A DNA stretch of 64,000 bases from assembly GCA_900102115.1 (NCBI GenBank), contig FNAW01000004.1, positions 186,001-250,000 on the forward strand, given 5' to 3'. The stretch comes from Blastococcus fimeti. Its GTDB lineage: Bacteria > Actinomycetota > Actinomycetes > Mycobacteriales > Geodermatophilaceae. The position numbers and the translations under genes are program-made. The stretch's first letter is position 1; the number at the start of each line of letters is the position of its first letter. The notes beneath the pieces are model-generated. The model was not told the DNA's origin, ran no database searches, and was given only the letters and a program-made list of their open reading frames with translations. Shown one piece after another: positions 9,746-17,456 of the stretch.

Positions 9746-10177
9746 TCAGCCCAGCGGGGCGGTCAACTCGATGTTGATGTCGTCCGGGTCCTGGAAGGAC
9801 AGGATGGCGATGCCGGCGTCGTCGAGGTCGATGACCTCGCCGTGCTCGATCCCGGCCCCCGTCAGCGCGGTGGCGGCGCGCTCGAGGTCCGCGCGGGAGG
9901 CGACGGCGAAGCTGACGTGGTCCAGCCCTGTGCGGTCGGGGTCGAAGCGGGTGTCGCCCACCGGGCGGAGGCCGAACAGCGTGCCCTCGGGGGTCTGGTA
10001 GACGGTGCCCCCGAAAAACTCCTCCGGGGACTCCCGCACACCGGGCTCGTCGACCGAGCCGGACCGGTCGATCGCGACGGGCCAGCCGAACACCTGGTCG
10101 TAGAAGGCCTTGGAGCGGGCGATGTCGGTGACGGTGATCCGCACGTGGGAGAAGCCGGAGCTGGCGACGAGAGGCAT
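9746..10177 (-). CDS. VOC (glyoxalase/bleomycin-resistance) family protein
   Basis: A protein of 143 residues with two beta-alpha-beta-beta-beta modules of the vicinal-oxygen-chelate fold. The first begins FSHVRITVTDIARSKAFYDQVFG; the second begins GLDHVSFAVASRADLERA and ends with DPDDINIEL, the usual metal-ligand strand. His near residue 10, His in LDHVSF and the final Glu are the likely metal ligands. VOC proteins range from lyases and dioxygenases to metal-binding resistance proteins, so no substrate is given. It lies between the LLM oxidoreductase and the NatB-like permease gene, all on the minus strand. Confidence 0.85.
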   Translation of the reverse strand: MPLVASSGFSHVRITVTDIARSKAFYDQVFGWPVAIDRSGSVDEPGVRESPEEFFGGTVYQTPEGTLFGLRPVGDTRFDPDRTGLDHVSFAVASRADLERAATALTGAGIEHGEVIDLDDAGIAILSFQDPDDINIELTAPLG

Positions 10178-10205
10178 GACGGGGCCCTACCCGCCCGCAA
10201 CTCGA

Positions 10206-11378
10206 TCAGGCGCGCTCGGCGGCCAGCGCCTCGCGCACCTTGAGCTTGCCGCCGGTGCGCAGCAGCGCGCCGGAGTAGATCCGGCCGCCCAGCCGGACGA
10301 CCAGCCCGATCGCCAGCACCATCAGCGCGACGGCCAGAGCGATCTCCCAGACCGCCACCTCGCCCGCGGCCTGCCGCACCGGCATGACCACCGGGGAGAG
10401 CCCGGGCACGTAGGAGGTGACGACGGCCAGCGCCCCGTCCGGCGACGCCGCGGCCTGGATCCCGACGATGAGCGCGGCCACGAGGACGAGGGTGGTCGGC
10501 ATGATCACGGTGCCGAGGTCCTCCTGCCGGCTCACCAGGGACGCCGCCACCGCGAAGATCGCCGCGTAGAACCCGTAGCCGAGCACGAACCAGGCGACCA
10601 CCGAGACCGCCGTCCCGATCAGCTCACCGGGGATGTCGACCAGGTCGAAGGCGAGCGCGCCGCTGACGGCCACGACCGCGATCACCACGATCTGCGCCAG
10701 CCCCAGCAGCCCGAGGCCCAGGATCTTCCCGGCCAGCAGCTGCCACGGCTTCATGGTGGCCAGCAGCAGCTCCACGACCCGGCTGGCCTTCTCCTCGACG
10801 ACGCCCTGGGCGACGAACTGGCCGAAGAGGATGATCAGGCTGTACAGCACCGAGACGCCGATGATCGCGATGACGACCCGCTGACCGTCCTCGTCGGCAT
10901 CCGGGTCCAGCGGCGAGACCGCCACCTCCGGGACGGCGAGGCCGGTGATCCCCGCGTCGGACAGCTGCTGGTCCAGGGAGAGCTGCGACACCGCCCCCTG
11001 CACGACGGTCAGCAACGTCCCGTCGGCCTGCTGCTCGACCAGCAGTTCCGGCCCGTCGGCCAGCAGCACGCCGTCGACGTCGCCGTCCTCGATCGCGGCC
11101 CGGGCGGCCGCCTCGTCGTCGAGCTCCACGACCTCGACGTCGGCGTCGATGGCCGCGCCCTGCGCCTCCAGCGCGGGCTGCAGCGCGGCGACGTCGCCGA
11201 CCACACCGACCCGGGTCGGGTCGTCCCCGGAGTCGAGCGCGACCTGGAGGCCGAGGACGCCGACCAGCAGCACCAGGATGAAGACGGAGCTGATGATGAA
11301 GTTCTTGTCGCGGATCCGCTCGGAGATCTCCCGGGCGGCCACCAGGCGGACCAGGCCCGCGCTGCTCGGGGTGCTCAT
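10206..11378 (-). CDS. ABC-2 family transporter permease (NatB-like)
   Basis: A membrane protein of 390 residues with one N-terminal helix (about 25-45), a large extracytoplasmic region of about 150 residues rich in Asp/Glu, and five or more C-terminal helices. This is the layout of the NatB/ABC2_membrane_3 group. The loop before the second helix has the conserved VVEEKASRVVELLLAT motif that contacts the ATPase. The ATG at 11378 overlaps the stop of the ATPase gene by 4 bases (ATGA), showing translational coupling. It presumably forms an efflux complex, possibly for sodium or drugs as in NatAB, but the cargo is not shown. Confidence 0.88.
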   Translation of the reverse strand: MSTPSSAGLVRLVAAREISERIRDKNFIISSVFILVLLVGVLGLQVALDSGDDPTRVGVVGDVAALQPALEAQGAAIDADVEVVELDDEAAARAAIEDGDVDGVLLADGPELLVEQQADGTLLTVVQGAVSQLSLDQQLSDAGITGLAVPEVAVSPLDPDADEDGQRVVIAIIGVSVLYSLIILFGQFVAQGVVEEKASRVVELLLATMKPWQLLAGKILGLGLLGLAQIVVIAVVAVSGALAFDLVDIPGELIGTAVSVVAWFVLGYGFYAAIFAVAASLVSRQEDLGTVIMPTTLVLVAALIVGIQAAASPDGALAVVTSYVPGLSPVVMPVRQAAGEVAVWEIALAVALMVLAIGLVVRLGGRIYSGALLRTGGKLKVREALAAERA

Positions 11379-12289
11379 GCCGCCGCCTCCTGCGGGGTCG
11401 GGACGGCGACGGCCTCGCGGAACAGCTCGACCAGCGTCGGTTGCTGCCAGGCGAAGTGGGTGACCCGGCCGGTGCGCAGGGCCGCGGCGAGCACCGCCTG
11501 GTCGTCGGCGCCGTCCGCGAGCTCCAGGACGGTGTCGCCGGCCCGCTCCGACACGATCCGGACGCCGGGGACGGCGGTGGCCCAGGGCTGCGCGGCATCG
11601 GGGACGACGACCCGCAGCAGCCGGCCGTTCTCCCGGCGGCGCAGCTCGTCGACGGTCCCGGTGGCGACCATCCGGCCGCGGGCGAGGATGCCGACCGCGT
11701 CGCACAGCCGCTCGACCAGGTCGAGCTGGTGGCTGGAGAACACGACCGGCACCCCGTCGCGGGCCTGACCCAGCAGGGCCTCGGCCAGGGAGTCGACGCC
11801 GATCGGGTCGAGCCCGGAGAACGGCTCGTCGAGGATCAGCACCTCCGGCCGGCTGACCAGCGCGGCCGCCAGCTGGACCCGCTGCTGGTTGCCCAGCGAC
11901 AGCTTCTCGACGGCGTCGCCGCGCCGGGCGCCCAGACCGAGCCGCTCGAGCCACTCGTCGGAGGCCTTCGCGGCGGCCGCGGATCCGAGCCCGTGCAGCT
12001 TGGCGAAGTAGGCGACCTGCTCCCCGACCTTCATCTTCGGGTAGAGCCCGCGTTCCTCGGGCATGTAGCCGATCCGCCGGCGGGAGACCTGGTCCAGGGG
12101 CCGGCCGTTCCAGCGGACCTCCCCGGCATCGGCGCGGACCAGGCCCATGGCGATCCGCATCGTCGTCGTCTTGCCCGCACCGTTGGATCCGCAGAACCCG
12201 AACATCGAGCCGGGGGCGACGGTGAACCCGACGCCCTCCAGCACCCGGACCTCGCCGAAGCTCTTGTGGAGCGCGTCGAACTCGAGCAC
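11375..12289 (-). CDS. ABC transporter ATP-binding protein (NatA-like)
   Basis: An ATPase of 304 residues driving the permease encoded just downstream. Walker A is GSNGAGKTTTM, followed by a Q-loop region ending YMPEERGLYPKMK, the signature LSLGNQQRVQLAAAL, Walker B VLILDEPFSGLDP and H-loop FSSHQLDLVE. LSLGNQQ in place of LSGGQ is normal for the NatA/DrrA group, and a C-terminal DUF4162-like domain follows. The start is decided by the ribosome-binding site: AGGAGG at 12294-12299 lies 4 bases before GTG 12289, whereas the in-frame ATG at 12307 has none. It is divergent from udgX. Confidence 0.9.
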   Translation of the reverse strand: MLEFDALHKSFGEVRVLEGVGFTVAPGSMFGFCGSNGAGKTTTMRIAMGLVRADAGEVRWNGRPLDQVSRRRIGYMPEERGLYPKMKVGEQVAYFAKLHGLGSAAAAKASDEWLERLGLGARRGDAVEKLSLGNQQRVQLAAALVSRPEVLILDEPFSGLDPIGVDSLAEALLGQARDGVPVVFSSHQLDLVERLCDAVGILARGRMVATGTVDELRRRENGRLLRVVVPDAAQPWATAVPGVRIVSERAGDTVLELADGADDQAVLAAALRTGRVTHFAWQQPTLVELFREAVAVPTPQEAAA

Positions 12290-12293
12290 CTGT

Positions 12294-12299
12294 CCTCCT
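12294..12299 (-). promoter_or_regulatory. ribosome-binding site that sets the natA-like start
   Basis: AGGAGG on the minus strand lies four bases before GTG 12289. It falls inside the reading frame if the ATG at 12307 is used, so it argues for the shorter protein that begins VLEFDALHKSFG. Confidence 0.6.
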
Positions 12300-12312
12300 G
12301 CCGTCATGGGGT

Positions 12313-12326
12313 CGGTCGCCCGACCG
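12313..12326. promoter_or_regulatory. palindrome in the natA-like/udgX divergent spacer
   Basis: CGGTCG, two bases, CGACCG form a perfect inverted repeat in the roughly 70-base divergent region, followed by a third related CGGTCG-like half. It could be an operator for either gene. No regulator gene adjoins it, so the role is only suggested. Confidence 0.3.
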
Positions 12327-12359
12327 TATCGGTCGCGGGGACCGCCGCCCTGCGGTGTC

Positions 12360-13058
12360 ATGAGGTCGATGAGCGAACGCAACGGCCTCGCGCAGCCGCC
12401 GTCCGGGGTGGGGCTGGACGGCCTGGCGACCGCGGCGAGGGACTGCCGGGCCTGCGAGCTGTGGCAGCCGGCGACGCAGACGGTGTTCGGCTCGGGCCCG
12501 CCGACGGCGCGGATCGCGCTCGTCGGCGAGCAGCCCGGTGACCAGGAGGACCGGACCGGCGAGCCCTTCGTCGGGCCGGCCGGCCGGCTGCTGGACCGGG
12601 CGCTGGACGACGCCGGCATCGAACGCTCCGACGCCTACGTCACGAATGCCGTCAAGCACTTCCGCTTCACGCCGAAGGGCAAGCGGCGTATCCACCAGAG
12701 CCCGGCGGCGGAGCACCTGCGGGCCTGCGGGCCGTGGCTGGAGGCGGAGCTCACCGTGCTGCGGCCCGAGGTGGTCGTGGCGCTGGGCGCGACCGCGGCG
12801 AAGGCGCTCATCGCGCCGTCCTTCCGGATCACCCGGGACCGGGGCCGGCTGATGCCGTGGGACCTGCCAGGGCTGCCGCCCCCTCCCGTCGTGGAGGACG
12901 TCGACGACGACGAGCCCGACGAGGCGGCCCCGGCGCAGACCTGGATCCTCGCCACCACGCACCCCTCGGCCGTCCTCCGGACGCCGGACGAGAGCCGGGC
13001 CGCAGCCTTCGACGCCCTCGTCGCCGACCTGCGGGTGGTCGCCGCCGCCCTCGCCTGA
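12360..13058 (+). CDS. udgX: UdgX-family uracil-DNA binding/glycosylase protein
   Basis: A family-4-like uracil-DNA glycosylase of 232 residues. It carries four CxxC-type iron-sulfur cysteines, beginning DCRACELW, the active-site motif GEQPGDQED at about 56-64, and the family-defining KRRIHQ insertion (His near residue 112). In the studied mycobacterial UdgX that His forms a covalent bond to the abasic site after uracil excision, giving a trapped protein-DNA adduct. THPSAVLR near the C-terminus is the second motif. An acidic loop (VEDVDDDEPDEAAP) separates the last two segments. ATG codons at 12360 and 12369 are both possible. The gene ends 7 bases from the convergent MFS gene. Confidence 0.92.
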   Translation: MRSMSERNGLAQPPSGVGLDGLATAARDCRACELWQPATQTVFGSGPPTARIALVGEQPGDQEDRTGEPFVGPAGRLLDRALDDAGIERSDAYVTNAVKHFRFTPKGKRRIHQSPAAEHLRACGPWLEAELTVLRPEVVVALGATAAKALIAPSFRITRDRGRLMPWDLPGLPPPPVVEDVDDDEPDEAAPAQTWILATTHPSAVLRTPDESRAAAFDALVADLRVVAAALA

Positions 13059-13065
13059 GCCCGCG

Positions 13066-14349
13066 TCAGACCGCGGTGCGGGAGGCGCGGAAGAACCAGA
13101 ACGACGGCACCAGCACCGCGACCAGGGCCATCGCCACCACGACGACGACGCCGCCGGAGACCATCGCCACGCTCACCGACGCCGCGCTGGCCAGGGCACC
13201 GGCGCGCAGGTCGCCCAGCCGCGGCCCCCCGGCGACCACGACGATGAAGACGCCCTGCATCCGCCCGCGCATCTCCTCGGGCGCGGCCAGCTGCAGCATC
13301 GACGACCGCAGCACCGCGCTGACCATGTCCCCGGCCCCGGCCACCGCCAGGCAGAGCACGGCCAGCCACAGCGAGTGCGCCCAGCCGAAGCCGACGATCG
13401 CCACGCCCCACACCGCGATCGCCGCCAGCACCACCGCGCCCTGCCGGTCGACCCGCGAGACCCAGCCCGACGTCAGCCCCATGAGCAGCGCGCCGATCGA
13501 GACGCCGGCGAACAACCAGCCGAGCGCGTTGGGCGAGTCGGTGAACCGGGTCTCGGACAGCTCGGGGAACACCGCCTGGGGCCAGGCGAAGCACATCGCG
13601 ATGATGTCGACGACGAACGTCATGAGCAGCACCGGCTGGGTGCGCAGGAAGACGAAGCCCTCCCCCACGCCGCGGATCGCCGCGCCCAGCCGCAGCGGGC
13701 CGATGTCCCGGCCCGGCGGCAGCGACGGCAGGCCGCGCAGCAGCAGCGCGGCGACGAGGAAGCCCAGCGCGTCGACGGCGTAGGCGAGGAACAGCTCGCC
13801 GGCTCCGATGAGGATCCCGGCGAGCAGCGGGCCGACGATCACTCCGGCCTGGCGCACCGTCATCGACAGCGCGTTCGCCGCCGGCACGCCGGCCGCCCCG
13901 ACGATCGCCGGGATGGCCGCGCTGCGGGTGGGCTGGTTGACCGCCGCGAACGCGGAGACGCAGGCGGTCAGCACCCACAGCACCGCGAGGTTCCCGTCTC
14001 CGGGGAGCAGCGCCTGCACCGCCAGCAGCGCGCTCGTCGCCGCGGCGCCGACGGAGGTGATCAGCATCAGCCGGCGGCGGTCCATCGAGTCGGCGATGGC
14101 GCCGCCGAGCAGGCCGAAGACGATCAGCGGCACCAGCGCGACGATCGAGGTGACGCCGACCATCAGCGAGTCGCCGGTGAGCAGGTAGACCTGGAACGGG
14201 ACGGCGACCAGCGTCATCTGCTGGCCGAGCATGGTCGCGGCCACGCCCCAGAACAGCCGCCGGTAGGCGGGGTTGCGCAGTGGCGTGGTGTCGATCGCCC
14301 AGGACCGCCGGGGTGGAGCGGGCTCGGTCGCCTCGACCGGCTCGGTCAC
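13066..14349 (-). CDS. MFS transporter, EntS/multidrug-exporter type
   Basis: A 12-helix major-facilitator protein of 427 residues. The start region reads RNPAYRRLFWGVAATMLGQQM, and the loop 2-3 motif is GGAIADSMDRRRLML, a variant of the GxxADRxxRR signature; a second copy, GWVSRVDRQGAVV, follows the central loop. This pattern matches the EntS-like exporters. The GTG at 14349 overlaps the TGA of pdxH by 4 bases, so translation is coupled. The substrate is unknown; co-translation with a vitamin B6 enzyme does not by itself indicate B6 export. It converges on udgX. Confidence 0.88.
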   Translation of the reverse strand: MTEPVEATEPAPPRRSWAIDTTPLRNPAYRRLFWGVAATMLGQQMTLVAVPFQVYLLTGDSLMVGVTSIVALVPLIVFGLLGGAIADSMDRRRLMLITSVGAAATSALLAVQALLPGDGNLAVLWVLTACVSAFAAVNQPTRSAAIPAIVGAAGVPAANALSMTVRQAGVIVGPLLAGILIGAGELFLAYAVDALGFLVAALLLRGLPSLPPGRDIGPLRLGAAIRGVGEGFVFLRTQPVLLMTFVVDIIAMCFAWPQAVFPELSETRFTDSPNALGWLFAGVSIGALLMGLTSGWVSRVDRQGAVVLAAIAVWGVAIVGFGWAHSLWLAVLCLAVAGAGDMVSAVLRSSMLQLAAPEEMRGRMQGVFIVVVAGGPRLGDLRAGALASAASVSVAMVSGGVVVVVAMALVAVLVPSFWFFRASRTAV

Positions 14350-15032
14350 GGAGCGAGTCGCTGGACCAGCCAGCCGCCACCCTCCGCGTCGTCGCGCACG
14401 AACCGGATCCGGTCGTGCAGCCGGTCGGCACCGCCCTGCCAGAACTCGACCCGCTCGGGCACCACCCGGTACCCGCCCCAGGCGGCCGGCCGCGGCACCT
14501 TCCCCTCGGGCGTCTGCTCGTCGAGGAGGCGGACCCGCTCCTCGAGCTCCTGCCGGGAGTCGACGACGGTCGACTGCACCGAGGCCGCCGCGGCCAGCTG
14601 CGAGCCGCGCGGCCGCGGGTCCCAGAGCCCGTCGGAGGCGGTCTCGCCGATCCGCTCCACGGTGCCGGTGACCCGCACCTGGCGCTGCAGCGCGTGCCAC
14701 GGGTAGACCAGCGCCGCCCGCGGGTTGATGGCCAGCTGCGCGCCCTTGGCCGAGGCGTAGCTCGTGCCGAACACGATCCCGGCCTCGTCGTAGCCCTTCA
14801 TCAGCACGATGCGCGCGTCGGGGGCGCCGTCGGCATCGGCCGTCGCGACGACGACGGCGTTCGGCTCGGGGATCTCGGCGGCCACGGTGTCGGCGAACCA
14901 GCGGTCGAACTGCTCGACCCAGGTCGGGGCGAGGTCCTCCTCCCGCAGCCGACCGAGCGTGTAGTCGTTGCGCATGCGGGAGAGGTCGGGCACGTCCCAA
15001 TGCTGCCCCACTTGCGCCCGGCGTGTCCCCAC
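14346..15032 (-). CDS. pdxH: pyridoxamine 5'-phosphate oxidase
   Basis: An FMN enzyme of 228 residues that oxidises pyridoxamine/pyridoxine phosphate to pyridoxal phosphate. The family motifs are present: RMRNDYTLGRLREEDL near the N-terminus, ARIVLMKGYDEAGIVF for FMN/PLP binding, TSYASAKGAQLAINPRAAL, the RPRGSQLAAAASVQS segment and the C-terminal FWQGGADRLHDRIRF. The GTG at 15032 is the longest plausible start, and GTG codons 7 and 13 codons further in are alternatives. PLP made here is the cofactor of SerC encoded at 16.3 kb. Divergent from citrate synthase. Confidence 0.93.
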   Translation of the reverse strand: MGTRRAQVGQHWDVPDLSRMRNDYTLGRLREEDLAPTWVEQFDRWFADTVAAEIPEPNAVVVATADADGAPDARIVLMKGYDEAGIVFGTSYASAKGAQLAINPRAALVYPWHALQRQVRVTGTVERIGETASDGLWDPRPRGSQLAAAASVQSTVVDSRQELEERVRLLDEQTPEGKVPRPAAWGGYRVVPERVEFWQGGADRLHDRIRFVRDDAEGGGWLVQRLAP

Positions 15033-15105
15033 GGCCTAGGGTCGGGAGCAATCGTGCGGCATGACCCATGCGCGCACGGGTTCCGTGCGCAGAGGAGCAT
15101 GCGAG

Positions 15106-16236
15106 ATGGCCGACGACTTCGTACCCGGCCTGGAAGGCGTCATCGCCTTCGAGACGGAGATCGCAGAACCGGACAAGGACGGCGGCGCGCTGCGTTACCG
15201 CGGCGTCGACATCGAGGACCTCGTCGGCAAGGTGACGTTCGGCAACGTCTGGGCCTTGCTGGTCGATGGCAAGTTCGGTCCCGGCCTGCCCCCGGCCGAG
15301 CCGTTCCCGATCCCGGTGCACACCGGTGACGTGCGGGTGGACGTCCAGGCGGCGCTCGCCATGCTGACGCCCATTTGGGGCTACCGCCCCCTGCTGGACA
15401 TCTCCGACGACGAGGCCCGGGAGGAGCTGGCCCGCGCCGCCGTCATGGCGCTGTCCTACGTCGCCCAGTCCGCCCGCGGCATCGGCAACCCGGCGGTCCC
15501 GCAGAAGCGGGTCGACGAGGCCTCGACGATCGTCGAGCGGTTCATGATCCGCTGGCGCGGCGAGCCCGACCCCCGCCACGTCGCCGCGGTGGACGCCTAC
15601 TGGACGTCGGCCGCCGAGCACGGCATGAACGCCTCGACGTTCACCGCCCGCGTGATCGCCTCCACCGGCGCCGACGTCGCCGCCTCGCTCTCCGGGGCGA
15701 TCGGCGCCATGTCCGGCCCGCTGCACGGCGGCGCCCCCTCGCGGGTGCTGCACATGCTCGACGACGTCGAGAAGACCGGCGACGCGGAGAAGTACGTCAA
15801 GGACCTGCTCGACCGTGGCGACCGGCTGATGGGCTTCGGTCACCGCGTCTACCGGGCCGAGGACCCCCGCGCCCGCGTGCTCCGCCGCGCGTCCGAGGAG
15901 CTGGGCGCCCCCCGGTTCGAGGCCGCCCTCGCCCTGGAGAAGGCCGCCCTCAAGGAACTCCGCGAGCGGCGCCCCGACCGGCCGGTCGAGACCAACGTGG
16001 AGTTCTGGGCGGCGATCGTCCTGGACTTCGCCGAGGTGCCCAGCCACATGTTCACCTCGATGTTCACCTGCGCGCGCACCGCCGGCTGGTGCGCGCACAT
16101 CCTCGAGCAGAAGCGGACCGGCCGCCTCGTGCGGCCGTCGGCCCGCTACGTGGGGCCCGACCCCCGCAAGCCCGAGGACGTCGAGGGCTGGGACACGATC
16201 AAGACCAAGACCACCACGCAGGTAGCGCCGGCCTGA
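15106..16236 (+). CDS. citA: citrate synthase, type I-like short form (CitA)
   Basis: An enzyme of 376 residues that condenses oxaloacetate and acetyl-CoA to citrate. The catalytic triad is visible: His in GPLHGGAPS (about 207), His in MGFGHRVYRAEDPRA (about 246) and Asp in VLDFAEVPSHMF (about 307). The length matches the short Gram-positive citrate synthases, and the N-terminal FVPGLEGVIAFETEIAE is characteristic of the mycobacterial CitA group. AGAGGAG at 15091-15097 selects ATG 15106 over an upstream in-frame ATG at 15061. An 11-bp hairpin follows the stop. With ppc it forms the entry to the TCA cycle. Confidence 0.93.
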   Translation: MADDFVPGLEGVIAFETEIAEPDKDGGALRYRGVDIEDLVGKVTFGNVWALLVDGKFGPGLPPAEPFPIPVHTGDVRVDVQAALAMLTPIWGYRPLLDISDDEAREELARAAVMALSYVAQSARGIGNPAVPQKRVDEASTIVERFMIRWRGEPDPRHVAAVDAYWTSAAEHGMNASTFTARVIASTGADVAASLSGAIGAMSGPLHGGAPSRVLHMLDDVEKTGDAEKYVKDLLDRGDRLMGFGHRVYRAEDPRARVLRRASEELGAPRFEAALALEKAALKELRERRPDRPVETNVEFWAAIVLDFAEVPSHMFTSMFTCARTAGWCAHILEQKRTGRLVRPSARYVGPDPRKPEDVEGWDTIKTKTTTQVAPA

Positions 16237-16250
16237 TCGGCACTCCCTGA

Positions 16251-17453
<1,203 letters not shown>

Positions 17454-17456
17454 CGC

